A DNA stretch of 64,000 bases. It comes from Anaerolineae bacterium. GTDB taxonomy: Bacteria > Chloroflexota > Anaerolineae > Aggregatilineales > Phototrophicaceae. The notes below the pieces were generated by a model that was not told the DNA's origin, searched no databases, and saw only the letters and a program-made list of their open reading frames with translations. Position 1 is the first letter of the stretch, and each line of letters opens with the position of its first letter. The stretch spans positions 310,001 to 374,000 of the forward strand of contig JALHQT010000004.1 in assembly GCA_022841825.1 (NCBI GenBank), given 5' to 3'. Below are positions 40,365-48,946 of the stretch, piece by piece. Position numbers and translations under genes: made by a program.

Positions 40365-41198
40365 ATGAAACGCCAACCCCTTCGTTCAGCCTTGATGATC
40401 GGTCTTCTACTGCTGGTATCGCTTGGCTTTGCTGCGATTGTGGGCGCGCAGAACCCTCCACACCGCGGCGAGGATCGCCCCTTCCTGGGCATTCGTCTGG
40501 AGCAAACTGCGGAGGGTGCCCTCATCGTGGATGTCCTGCCGGAATCGCCCGCGGAACAGGCGGACGTTCAGCCAGATGACATTCTGACTGCCATCAATGG
40601 TGAATCGGTCGAGTCCGCACGCGAGGCGGTGCGTGCGCTGCGTGGGTTCAATCCCGGTGACACGGTGACTCTGGACGTGACGCGCGGCGAAGAGACTCTG
40701 TCGCTGGAGGCGACGCTTGGCTCCATGCACGATGTGGCGATGGGCGCGCTGCCAGAGATGCCAATGATGCCTGGTGGCATGGGTCCATTCAACTTTGAAG
40801 TCATGCTTGGGATGAACGGGCGTCTCGGCGTGGCATTCGAGACGCTGACTGAGGATATGGCGTCAGAACTGGATGTGAGTGTCACTGACGGCGCAGTCGT
40901 GCGCGAGGTGGCGGAAGACAGCCCCGCAGCGGAAGCCGGTTTGCAGGTGGATGACATCATCACGGCGGTCAACGGCGAGCCGGTCGATGCAGAACGAACC
41001 CTGCGCGACCGCATGATTGCCTACGAGCCGGGTGATGTCGTCACGTTGTCCGTGCTGCGAGGGGGCGAGACCCTCGAAATCGAGGCGACCCTTGCGGAAC
41101 CCATCATGCCTGAAATGTGGGGCATGTTCGAGGGGCACGGACGCGGCGAGGGTTGGGGACAACCTCCCCTCGTACCGCCGGCAGGTGCAAGCCTCTAA
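40365..41198 (+). CDS. Secreted protein with two PDZ domains
   Basis: 277 residues with a signal peptide ending at about GAQ (residue 29). PDZ1 is at ~38-118 (PFLGIRLEQTAEGALIVDVLPESPAEQADVQPDDILTAINGES). PDZ2 is at ~145-240 (GRLGVAFETL...VREVAEDSPAAEAGLQVDDIITAVNGEP). No protease domain of HtrA or Ctp type is present, so it probably binds the C-termini of other exported proteins as an adaptor. A Gly/Pro-rich tail ends the protein. GGAGAG lies 8-13 bases upstream, and a strong terminator follows. Confidence 0.9.
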   Translation: MKRQPLRSALMIGLLLLVSLGFAAIVGAQNPPHRGEDRPFLGIRLEQTAEGALIVDVLPESPAEQADVQPDDILTAINGESVESAREAVRALRGFNPGDTVTLDVTRGEETLSLEATLGSMHDVAMGALPEMPMMPGGMGPFNFEVMLGMNGRLGVAFETLTEDMASELDVSVTDGAVVREVAEDSPAAEAGLQVDDIITAVNGEPVDAERTLRDRMIAYEPGDVVTLSVLRGGETLEIEATLAEPIMPEMWGMFEGHGRGEGWGQPPLVPPAGASL

Positions 41199-41228
41199 CC
41201 TTACAACGACAGAAAATTCCCTCCCCTG

Positions 41229-41265
41229 AAAGCTCGCCCGGTCTTCCCCGCTGGGCGAGCTTTTT
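41229..41265 (+). terminator. Terminator of the PDZ gene
   Basis: AAAGCTCGCCC, a 13-base loop and GGGCGAGCTTT form an 11-bp stem followed by TT and A. It lies 30 bases past the stop codon and before the nucleotidyltransferase gene on the same strand. Confidence 0.88.
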
Positions 41266-41330
41266 ATGTATCAGCATGGTTGTCATGTATGATGAAGGGA
41301 TGGTGATTGTTTTTGTCGAAAGGTCTCTCC

Positions 41331-42404
41331 ATGAAGGGTGTGATACTCGCTGCTGGACAAGGGACGCGCCTGCGCCCTGTGACGTTGACGATGCCGAAGC
41401 CGCTTGTTCCGGTCGCCAACAAACCATTGATAGGATATGCGTTGGATGTGCTGAAAAGCGCCGGAATTGACGAGATCGCCATTATCGTCAACGACCTCTC
41501 GTCGCCTGTCGCGGGAGCCATCGGCGATGGCGCGGCGTATGGAGTCCGCGTTGAGTACATCGTACAGGAGAAGCAGCTTGGGCTGGCACACGCCATCGGG
41601 ATGAGTCAGCCGTTTGTCGGCGATGAGCCATTCTGTGTACTGCTGGGTGACAACATCTTCCAGGACAAAATGACATCGCTGCTCAAGAGTTTCCCTGAGT
41701 CTAAGGTCGAATCGACAATTGCCCTGATCGAAGTCCCCGACCCGGAACGCTTTGGCGTTGCCGTCGTGGACAATGGCAAGATCGTCCGGCTGATGGAAAA
41801 ACCGAACCCTGCGCCGACAAACCTCGCGATTTCCGGGGCATACCTGTTTCGCAAGTCGATCTTTGATGCGATTGCGAACATCAAGCCGTCCAAGCGCGGC
41901 GAGCTAGAAATCACGGATGCTATCCAATACCTGGTCGAGTCTGGGCAGCCCGTCAGCCCCTATGTTCTTCAGGGATGGTGGATCGACGCGGGGAAGCCAG
42001 ATGCTATCATTCAGGCAAATCAGCTTGTCATGGGCGATATGCCGTATACCCCGCCGCCGAATGGGGCATCGATGATCGTGGGCAAATGCGATATTTCGCA
42101 CCGCGTGATCATCGGCGAAGGCACACAGATCATCGACAGCGTCATTCGCGGACCGGTCATCATCGGCAATAATGTGACGATCAGGAACAGTTTTGTGGGT
42201 CCCTACAGCGCTATTGGCGACAACGTCATCATCGAGAGCAGCGAGATCGACTCCAGCATCGTCATGAAGAACTGCACAGTTCGCCACATTGAAGGGCGCA
42301 TCGATGCCAGTCTGATGGCGGATAACTCGACTCTGACCTCGGATGGGCACGTTCCGGCATCGCACCGCTTTATCCTGGCTGAAAACAGCTACGTACAACT
42401 GTAA
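41331..42404 (+). CDS. Sugar-phosphate nucleotidyltransferase (RmlA-like) with left-handed beta-helix
   Basis: 357 residues from ATG 41331 (AAAGG nine bases upstream). The nucleotidyl-transfer motif is LAAGQGTRLRPVTLTMPKPLVPV (~7-29), and LLGDNIF is at ~104-110. After the catalytic domain, from ~245, hexapeptide repeats (IGEGTQIIDSVIRGPVIIGNNVTIRNS, then IGDNVIIESS) form a left-handed beta-helix. It probably makes dTDP- or UDP-glucose-type donors from sugar 1-phosphate for surface glycans. The exact nucleotide and sugar cannot be read. The sulfite-oxidase-like gene begins five bases after its stop codon. Confidence 0.9.
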   Translation: MKGVILAAGQGTRLRPVTLTMPKPLVPVANKPLIGYALDVLKSAGIDEIAIIVNDLSSPVAGAIGDGAAYGVRVEYIVQEKQLGLAHAIGMSQPFVGDEPFCVLLGDNIFQDKMTSLLKSFPESKVESTIALIEVPDPERFGVAVVDNGKIVRLMEKPNPAPTNLAISGAYLFRKSIFDAIANIKPSKRGELEITDAIQYLVESGQPVSPYVLQGWWIDAGKPDAIIQANQLVMGDMPYTPPPNGASMIVGKCDISHRVIIGEGTQIIDSVIRGPVIIGNNVTIRNSFVGPYSAIGDNVIIESSEIDSSIVMKNCTVRHIEGRIDASLMADNSTLTSDGHVPASHRFILAENSYVQL

Positions 42405-42408
42405 GCTC

Positions 42409-43494
42409 ATGATACTGCCGCAAGGAAAACGGGACGATCTCCTGATCCGTGAGGAGCGTCCCTTCAATGCAGGACCATCGCCGCAACAGATGGATGGCAC
42501 CCTGATCACCACGACTGATCGCTTTTTCGTGCGCAACCACGGCGATGTTCCAGAGGTCGATCCTGAAGCCTATCGTCTCTCCGTCGGCGGCATGGTGGCG
42601 CAGCCGCTCGAGCTGACGTTGCGCGATCTTCAGGCGTTCCCGGCACATCACCTCATTGCGACTTTGCAATGCGCGGGCAACCGCCGCCGCGAGCTGGCGC
42701 AGATCGCGCCGATCCCGAATGAGCTGGAATGGGATATGGAGGCGATCAGTACTGCGGAATGGCGCGGCGCGCGTCTGCGAGATGTGCTGGATGCCGCGGG
42801 GGTACAAGCGGACGCGGCGCATGTCGCGTTTCTGGGCGCGGATCGCATCGAAAAACAGGGCGAGGTGATCGGGCTGGGCGGCTCTATCCCGCTGGAGAAA
42901 GCGCTGCACCCCGATACCCTGCTCGCTTACGCGATGAATGGTGCGCCTCTGCTGCCGACGCATGGCTATCCTGTGCGCGCGCTGATTCCCGGCTACATTG
43001 GCGCGCGCAGTGTCAAATGGCTGACGGAAATTGTCGTCCAGGGGGAGCCGTCCGCCAACTACTACCAGTCTCACGCCTATCGCCTGTATTCCGCGACTGC
43101 CTCACCGGAAGACCAGGGGATCGAAAGCGGCGTGATGCTGGGGGAAGTGCCGGTCTCCAGCGTGATCACTTCGCCGGAACCTGGGGCTGTGCTGCCCCCA
43201 GGAGACTGCCTCGTCTCCGGCTATGCGTTGGGAGGCACGCGCGAAATCGTGCGCGTGGAGGTTTCTCCGGATGATGGCAGAAGTTGGCAGCTTGCGACCC
43301 TGCGTGGCGAGTCTCTGCCGTATGCCTGGCGCTGGTGGGATGCGCGCCTTGCTTTGTCGCCAGGGCAGCACATGCTGGTCGTGCGCGCCTGGGACAGCAG
43401 CGCCAACACACAGCCGGAGCGCATCGAGACGGTCTGGAATGTCAAAGGCTACATGAATAACGCCTGGCATCGCGTGCCCATCACTGCGCGATAG
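42409..43494 (+). CDS. Sulfite-oxidase-family molybdopterin enzyme (cytoplasmic form)
   Basis: 361 residues from ATG 42409. The oxidoreductase molybdopterin-binding domain has the Moco ligand Cys88 in TLQCAGNRR, with DRFFVRNH and GYIGARSVKWLTEI as further family marks. The C-terminal ~110 residues match the Mo-co dimerisation (Ig-like) domain (VEVSPDDGRSWQLA, WRWWDARL). There is no signal peptide, unlike most family members, so a cytoplasmic or unconventional location is likely. It follows the nucleotidyltransferase by four bases, an odd pairing. A perfect terminator follows. Confidence 0.92.
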   Translation: MILPQGKRDDLLIREERPFNAGPSPQQMDGTLITTTDRFFVRNHGDVPEVDPEAYRLSVGGMVAQPLELTLRDLQAFPAHHLIATLQCAGNRRRELAQIAPIPNELEWDMEAISTAEWRGARLRDVLDAAGVQADAAHVAFLGADRIEKQGEVIGLGGSIPLEKALHPDTLLAYAMNGAPLLPTHGYPVRALIPGYIGARSVKWLTEIVVQGEPSANYYQSHAYRLYSATASPEDQGIESGVMLGEVPVSSVITSPEPGAVLPPGDCLVSGYALGGTREIVRVEVSPDDGRSWQLATLRGESLPYAWRWWDARLALSPGQHMLVVRAWDSSANTQPERIETVWNVKGYMNNAWHRVPITAR

Positions 43495-43500
43495 GGGTGA

Positions 43501-43536
43501 AACAAAAACGGGGAGCTTCGGCTCCCCGTTTTTGTT
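43501..43536. terminator. Bidirectional terminator
   Basis: A perfect 16-bp stem from 43501-43516 to 43521-43536 with a TTCG tetraloop. It has A-runs before and T-runs after the GC core CGGGGAGC, so it works on both strands. It separates the sulfite-oxidase-like gene from the convergent BMP-FAS1 gene. Confidence 0.96.
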
Positions 43537-43548
43537 TGTGGCTTTAAC

Positions 43549-45021
43549 CTACGGGATCAGCACGTTGTCGATCACATGGATGATGCCGTTGGAGGCGGGA
43601 ATATCAACCGCGATGACGTTGGTGTTGCCGTTGAGGACAACGCCGCCATCGACGACTTCGATGGTGACGTCGCTACCATTGACGGTCGTGACCGAGGTCA
43701 TGCCGACGACCATCTCAGACGACGCGGCGACGCCAGCGACGACATGGTAGGTCAGGACGCTGGTGAGGAGTTCAGTATCCGCCAGAACCTGTTCAGCGGT
43801 GACGCCGAGGGCTTCGAGGGTTGCAGCGAAGGCTTCATCGGTCGGCGCGAAGACGGTGAAGGGACCCGGACCCGCCAGGGTTTCGACCAGACCCGCCGCC
43901 TGAACTGCTGCGAGCAGGGTGGTGAACTGCGGTGCTTCCGCTTCGGTCGCCGCGACGACGACTTCCGGGATGCTGCCGAGCAGCGCACCATTAACAGGGT
44001 CAACGCCGGTCACAATCGTGCCAGCCTTGAGACCGTCGAGGATCGCCTGAACCTGAGCGGTGATTTCTTCAGAGACATCCGAGTCGTGGGGCGGGGCAAA
44101 GGCGACGCCATCGTTCAGCGCGCTGTAGATCTTGATGCCGGGGAAGCCGGAGAAATCCGTGCCGCCGACGAGCAACTCAATCGCCTGATAGACTGCGTTA
44201 TCGACGCGCTTCTGGGCGCTGCTGATCAGGTTTTCTGCGCCGGGGGTTTCGCCGCTGCCGAAGGTGGTGAAGTACTCATCCTGGTCAACGCCAATCACCT
44301 GGACGCCAGCCTGCGCTGCGAAGGTGATACCGCCCGACCCGGTCGGTCCGCCCGCGCCGAAGATCACGTCCGCGCCTTCGCCGATGAACTGTTCAGCGGC
44401 TGCCGCTCCGCGATCCGGAGCAAGGAAGTCGTCAATGTACACGCCGAGGGTTTCGACTTCCGGGTTAATGTAGCGGACGCCCTGTTCGAAACCATTGCGG
44501 AACTTGACGACGGGCGGGATGTTGATGCCATAGACGCCGCCGACGGTGCCACTCTCGGTCACCAGCGCAGCCAGCGCGCCGACGACGAAGCCTGCCTGAT
44601 CTTCACGGAACTGGAGACCAACGAGGTTCGGCAGCGCTTGATCCGGCGCGTAGAACTGGTCAACGCCGATGAAGTATACGTCAGGATTTTCGGTCGCGGC
44701 GGCGAGGGTCGCATCGGCAATCAGGAAACCGACGGTGATGATGGCGTCGAATTCTTCCGAGAGGCAGGTCTGAATATTGTTGGCGTAGTCGGTCTGCGCC
44801 TGGGTTTCGATGAAGGTGCTGTCCAGACCGAGGTCTTCTGACGCACGGACCATGCCATCATAGGCGTACTGGTTAAACGTACCATCGTTGATGCGACCGA
44901 CATCGGTCACGAGGCAGACCGATTCAATCAGCGGGTCCTGAGCGGCGACCATTGGGGCGATCCCCATCGAGACGAGCGCCAGGATGCCAAAGGCAAGGAT
45001 CAATTTACGACTCAACTTCAT
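43549..45021 (-). CDS. BMP-family substrate-binding protein fused to a FAS1 domain
   Basis: 490 residues from ATG 45021 (AGGAG nine bases upstream) with a cleavable signal peptide (APMVAAQ). Residues ~30-350 match the BMP/PnrA family that binds purine nucleosides or related ligands for ABC uptake (CLVTDVGRINDGTFNQYAYDGMVRA, VDQDEYF, VYQAIELLVGG). From ~360 to the end is a fasciclin (FAS1) domain (LAAVQAAGLVETLAGPGPFTVFAPTDEAFAATL, LTYHVVAG, IHVIDNVLIP). BMP proteins are usually lipoproteins; this one has no lipobox and may instead be held by FAS1 adhesion. No transporter gene is adjacent. Confidence 0.92.
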   Translation of the reverse strand: MKLSRKLILAFGILALVSMGIAPMVAAQDPLIESVCLVTDVGRINDGTFNQYAYDGMVRASEDLGLDSTFIETQAQTDYANNIQTCLSEEFDAIITVGFLIADATLAAATENPDVYFIGVDQFYAPDQALPNLVGLQFREDQAGFVVGALAALVTESGTVGGVYGINIPPVVKFRNGFEQGVRYINPEVETLGVYIDDFLAPDRGAAAAEQFIGEGADVIFGAGGPTGSGGITFAAQAGVQVIGVDQDEYFTTFGSGETPGAENLISSAQKRVDNAVYQAIELLVGGTDFSGFPGIKIYSALNDGVAFAPPHDSDVSEEITAQVQAILDGLKAGTIVTGVDPVNGALLGSIPEVVVAATEAEAPQFTTLLAAVQAAGLVETLAGPGPFTVFAPTDEAFAATLEALGVTAEQVLADTELLTSVLTYHVVAGVAASSEMVVGMTSVTTVNGSDVTIEVVDGGVVLNGNTNVIAVDIPASNGIIHVIDNVLIP

Positions 45022-45080
45022 GTGAGCATCTCCTAATTCAGCAAGAATGCGGTGTGAGATAGAACTTCCCACGCTCAGGT

Positions 45081-45089
45081 ACTATAACA
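45081..45089 (-). promoter_or_regulatory. Extended -10 promoter of the BMP-FAS1 gene
   Basis: On the minus strand TGTTATAGT gives the extended -10 form TGnTATAGT. Transcription would begin near 45073 and leave a leader of about 52 bases. No clear -35 is seen, as is common with extended -10 promoters. Confidence 0.45.
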
Positions 45090-45214
45090 TACGCTCAACG
45101 CGCGGGCTATTCTGTCTGTATGAATCATATGAATCTCTGGTGAGATTTACTTGTCGCGGCTGATGCGTACGAGCCACAGGAACATGCTCCAGACATAGAC
45201 GAACTGGATGGGTA

Positions 45215-46567
45215 TCAGGCAGCGTAAGGCATTGTTGGTGGGGCGTCTGGCGGGTCATGCAAACGCACCAGGGCGATGGCGAAGAGCAGCCCCAAAAAGG
45301 CGCCGCCGATCAAGAATGGCGACGCAGCGCCGACGAACTGGAACAGACTGCCACCGACGGCGGGGGTGATCGCGTTGGCGGCGCTGGTCAGCGAGGAGCT
45401 GATGCCGAGGATGCCGCCCGCCTGTGCCGCTGCGCGTTTGGTCAGCAGGCTGTTGATGCTGGGCGAGAGGATGCTCGCGCCGACGCTCATGGGGATCATG
45501 GCGACGGTCAGCCAGAGGATACCCGCCCAGCCGAGATTCTCGTCGGCGGGCAGTTCCACAGAAACCACCTCCGATCCGGTGGGAGCGCTGCGCGCGGCGG
45601 TCAGCTCGCCAGTCATTTCGGCGCGCGAGTACCAGGGCACCGGCTGCGATGGGGTGACGGCGATCATCAAGCCGCTGATGGCGAGCAGCGCCAGCCCGGC
45701 ATAGATGAGCCTGCGCTCGCCAAAGCGCGCGGTCAGCTTGCCGATCAGCCCGCCTTGCACGATGACCAGGATCACGCCGATAAAGGCGAACAAGAACGCA
45801 TTGCCGCCTGCGTTCAAGCCCAGGCGTTGAAGATTGAAGAGTGCGAGCAGATTTTCGTAGCCTCCGAAGATGAGCTGCTGCGAAAACATCAACACCAGCA
45901 GAATTCCGGTCGCGGGATTGGCGAAGGCGCGTGCGACGCGCGTCAGCGTTGGAACGCGGGGAGCGGCTTGCTGCGCCCGCTGCTCGTCGGGATGATGGGT
46001 TTCGCGCAACCAGAAGGCGGAGAGCAGGATCGACGCAAGCGAGAAACCCGCCGCGATAAGCGCCGGGACGTGATAATTGTTGTCTGTCAGCGCCAGCGAA
46101 ACACCGGCGATGACAGGACCGATGGTGAAGCCTAAGCCGAATGCTGCGCCGATCAAGCCTAAGCCCTGCGAGCGCGTCTTGGGCGTGGTCACGTCCGAGA
46201 TGGCAGCCTGTGCCGCGACGATGTTTCCGCCGGAAAGACCATCGATCATGCGCGAGAGGAAGAGGAGCGGCAGGCTGTTGGCGACTGCGAGCAGGATGAA
46301 GCCTGCGAAGGTGCCAATCTGGCTGACGATCAGGACAGGTCTGCGTCCGATCCGATCAGAGAGACTGCCCAGGATGGGCGCTGCAAGGAAGGTCATGAGC
46401 GGATAGACGGTGTTGACCAGTCCGATCATGAACGGATCTGCGCCGAAGGATGCGGCATAGAGCGGAAGGAGCGGGATAATGATCGTCAACCCCAGCAGGT
46501 CCACGAGGACGATCACGAACAGCGGGAAGACACGTTTGAAGTCGAGCTTTTCGGCTTGTTCAGCCAT
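45215..46567 (-). CDS. MFS transporter (DHA1-like)
   Basis: 450 residues with about 12 membrane helices. Motif A is present after TM2 (GSLSDRIGRRPVLI), and the TM5 region GLGFTIGPVIAG resembles the antiporter motif of drug-exporting DHA1 members (TetA/Bmr type). A large loop between TM8 and TM9 (~305-345) includes a polar stretch with Pro and Glu. The substrate is unknown; drug or metabolite efflux is the usual role. It follows a small four-helix membrane gene by 36 bases on the same strand. Confidence 0.92.
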   Translation of the reverse strand: MAEQAEKLDFKRVFPLFVIVLVDLLGLTIIIPLLPLYAASFGADPFMIGLVNTVYPLMTFLAAPILGSLSDRIGRRPVLIVSQIGTFAGFILLAVANSLPLLFLSRMIDGLSGGNIVAAQAAISDVTTPKTRSQGLGLIGAAFGLGFTIGPVIAGVSLALTDNNYHVPALIAAGFSLASILLSAFWLRETHHPDEQRAQQAAPRVPTLTRVARAFANPATGILLVLMFSQQLIFGGYENLLALFNLQRLGLNAGGNAFLFAFIGVILVIVQGGLIGKLTARFGERRLIYAGLALLAISGLMIAVTPSQPVPWYSRAEMTGELTAARSAPTGSEVVSVELPADENLGWAGILWLTVAMIPMSVGASILSPSINSLLTKRAAAQAGGILGISSSLTSAANAITPAVGGSLFQFVGAASPFLIGGAFLGLLFAIALVRLHDPPDAPPTMPYAA

Positions 46568-46603
46568 GATTGCACCCCGGTTGATACCGACGTGGAACGA
46601 GCG

Positions 46604-47038
46604 TTACGCAGGCAGGTAGAAGCGCCATTGTATCGCGGCGGGCAGCACAAAGATGCCTGCGACGACGAGGACGAGCACTCCGACCATCAGCAGCAGACCG
46701 TTGCGCCAGCGGCGAGCATCCGGCATTTCGCGCCGACGCCAGGCGTGGTGAACGTGGGCGACGATCAGGACGACGGTCATTGTGACCAGGTGTTCCCATT
46801 GGTGACGGATGCCGAACCCTGCCGGGATCTGATAGAGAATAAAGAGGACGAGTCCGAGTATCCACTGCAAGCCGACCAAGCCGCTGAATGCGCTCAGAAG
46901 AGTCTGTCCCTGCTTGACCCAGGGCTTGCTTTGAACTAGCCCCATGATGAAGTAGACGACCGCAATTACGGCGACGACCAGGAAGATCCAGCGCGTCCAG
47001 GAATGGAGGAACTGGATAATGGGGATCAGGCTTGCCAT
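46604..47038 (-). CDS. Four-helix membrane protein with conserved-looking His
   Basis: 144 residues with four membrane helices (~15-33, 42-66, 78-96, 113-135). Several His lie at helix ends (FLHSWTRW, RHQWEHLVTM, VAHVHHAWRR), a pattern like small b-type cytochrome or heme-binding membrane proteins. That is only a resemblance. It lies directly upstream of the MFS gene on the same strand and is probably co-transcribed. It diverges from the DUF3352-like gene. Confidence 0.75.
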   Translation of the reverse strand: MASLIPIIQFLHSWTRWIFLVVAVIAVVYFIMGLVQSKPWVKQGQTLLSAFSGLVGLQWILGLVLFILYQIPAGFGIRHQWEHLVTMTVVLIVAHVHHAWRRREMPDARRWRNGLLLMVGVLVLVVAGIFVLPAAIQWRFYLPA

Positions 47039-47164
47039 CGTTGAGATTTCCTTTTGTGATAACTGTCACAGGTGGGATTATATCGCAGCAAGACGATTTA
47101 TCGGTTACTTAGGGTTCATCACATTTTCAATGGTATAGTCTCTTCATCTCTTGCTGTATTTCCG

Positions 47165-48877
47165 ATGGACACCACCATGCTACGCTTGCTTAGTCTTTTG
47201 CTGATCGTCCTCCTCGCTTTCCCCGCCCACGCGCAGGAAACGCCCTCGCTGCCCGGCGACCTGGGGGTCTTCATCCCCGCAAATGCCGCCGGTTTTGTTG
47301 CGGTGCGTCAGGATGAGCTGATGCTGCCCAGCTTAGGTGCGGCGCTGCAAACGGCGGGTGTGCTCCAGCCGACGCGTGTCAATCTGGGAAGTCAAATCAG
47401 CTTCGGGACGTTCTTTCCGCTGGCGCAGTTCGACCTGGAAGCTGCGAGTTGGACTGAACTGATCCAGCCCTGGGTGGGCGATGAGATCGTCTATGTCTAC
47501 CGCCAGCTTTCACCGTTCTTCACAGCAGAGGCAGAAGACGCGCTGCTCATCCTGGAGACGCGCGATAACTTTTCCGCGTTGGCGACAATGGGTGCGGTTC
47601 TACGCGAACAGGACTTACTGCGTGAATCCAGTTTAGGCGATGTGACGATCTACCAGGGGGATCTGACGTCGTTTGCGTTCCCCCCCGGCGCGGTCATGAT
47701 CGGCACGCCGACACTGATCGCGTGGGCGCTGGACGCGGCGGATGGTCAATCGGCGCGCCTGGTGGATGATCCTCTCTATGCTGCCGTGCGAGGGCAAACC
47801 TCCGACGACGACCGCATCTATATCCATATGAATGGAGAGACTGCGGCACAGGGCTTCTCCACGTTGATGGGCGCGTGCAGCATCAGCCGTGACCTGTTTG
47901 CGTCACTGGGCGAAGCGGTCGGGCAGTATGACAGCCGCGAAACGTTGGAATCTGCGCTGCTTAACGGCGCGGTCGATGGCGTCGGCGTGACTATTGCGCT
48001 GCCCGGCGGCGACCCGGCATCGGTGCGCGCAGAAGCACGAGTCCATACGACCCTGCGGACGCCGGTCGATGTCGCGGATGCGGCGGGGGCAGTGCTCGAT
48101 TTCATTCCACGCAGCGCTGCCGCCGTGCAGACCGGGGCGGACGCTGGCAACAGCGCCTATCTGCCCGCGCTGGGGCTGCCGCTAGCGAACTTCGCTGGCT
48201 GCGCGCTAGGCGGGTTTCCGTTCCCGTTCACGCCCGGCTTGCAGACGCTGCCGCTGCCGGAAGCGGATGATTTGGTGGCGGCGTTCGAGTCGCTCGCAGC
48301 CGCGCTCCAGGAAGCCAGCGCGCTGGATGTTCGCAACGATCTGCTGGGGCAGCTTGACGGCAGCTATGCGCTGGCGCTCATCCCACGCCCGAATGCGCCG
48401 ACACCGTTCTTCAACACGCCCTACGATCTGCTGCTGGTCGCACAGGTGAGTGATGCGGACAGCGCACGGGCGGGGACCCTGGAGCTCATCCAGAGCTTCC
48501 TGCCTGCGGAAGCATTCACCGAGGTGACATTCTCCGACGTGGGGTTCGATGTGGTGCGCATCCCGGATACCGACAACTACATCCTTGGCGTGGGAACCGT
48601 CGGTAATGTGCTGATCGTCGGGACGGGAAACGCGGCACGTCAGGCGGCGGCGGCTTATCGAGGGGACAATCGCCTGATCGAGATGCCGCGTTGGGAAGCC
48701 CTTGGCGAATCCGGCATCCCCACGATTTACCTGGACATCAACCCGATCTACAGCACCTTCCTGGCGCAGGCAGCGGCGAACGGGCGTCTCCCCGCCGAAC
48801 AGGTCGGGATTACCACCGACTATCTCGGCGAGGGAACCTACCAGATCTCGCTGACGATGACGCTGCCGAGTCAGTAA
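47165..48877 (+). CDS. Secreted DUF3352-like protein
   Basis: About 570 residues. A signal peptide ends near AHAQ (residue ~24). The body resembles DUF3352 proteins: LPGDLGVFIPANAAGFVAVRQDEL, an EAASWTELIQPWVGDEIVYVY segment, and a repeat of the DNFSALATMGAVLREQDLL kind. This family is exported, alpha/beta-rich and of unknown function. ATG 47177 is an alternative start four codons later. It is divergent from the small membrane gene and convergent with serS, and the serS-side gap has a long hairpin. Confidence 0.78.
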   Translation: MDTTMLRLLSLLLIVLLAFPAHAQETPSLPGDLGVFIPANAAGFVAVRQDELMLPSLGAALQTAGVLQPTRVNLGSQISFGTFFPLAQFDLEAASWTELIQPWVGDEIVYVYRQLSPFFTAEAEDALLILETRDNFSALATMGAVLREQDLLRESSLGDVTIYQGDLTSFAFPPGAVMIGTPTLIAWALDAADGQSARLVDDPLYAAVRGQTSDDDRIYIHMNGETAAQGFSTLMGACSISRDLFASLGEAVGQYDSRETLESALLNGAVDGVGVTIALPGGDPASVRAEARVHTTLRTPVDVADAAGAVLDFIPRSAAAVQTGADAGNSAYLPALGLPLANFAGCALGGFPFPFTPGLQTLPLPEADDLVAAFESLAAALQEASALDVRNDLLGQLDGSYALALIPRPNAPTPFFNTPYDLLLVAQVSDADSARAGTLELIQSFLPAEAFTEVTFSDVGFDVVRIPDTDNYILGVGTVGNVLIVGTGNAARQAAAAYRGDNRLIEMPRWEALGESGIPTIYLDINPIYSTFLAQAAANGRLPAEQVGITTDYLGEGTYQISLTMTLPSQ

Positions 48878-48892
48878 CCAGCTCAAGATCGA

Positions 48893-48946
48893 AAGTCAGA
48901 AGTAGGAGCGTCGGCTGGCAGCGTCCTCCTTCTGACTTCCTCTTTT
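48893..48946. terminator. Long hairpin between convergent DUF3352-like and serS genes
   Basis: AAGTCAGAAG (from 48893) pairs with CTTCTGACTT (to 48938), and the inner AGGA/TCCT extends the stem with one mismatch. The plus-strand side is followed by CCTCTTTTAG, and the minus side by GATCTTGAGC. It should end the plus-strand transcript and perhaps serS. Confidence 0.7.

Noticed and set aside
43576-44841. 421-codon plus-strand frame opposite the BMP-FAS1 gene
   Set aside because: Antisense shadow; the minus frame has full BMP and FAS1 domains, a signal peptide and a good start.
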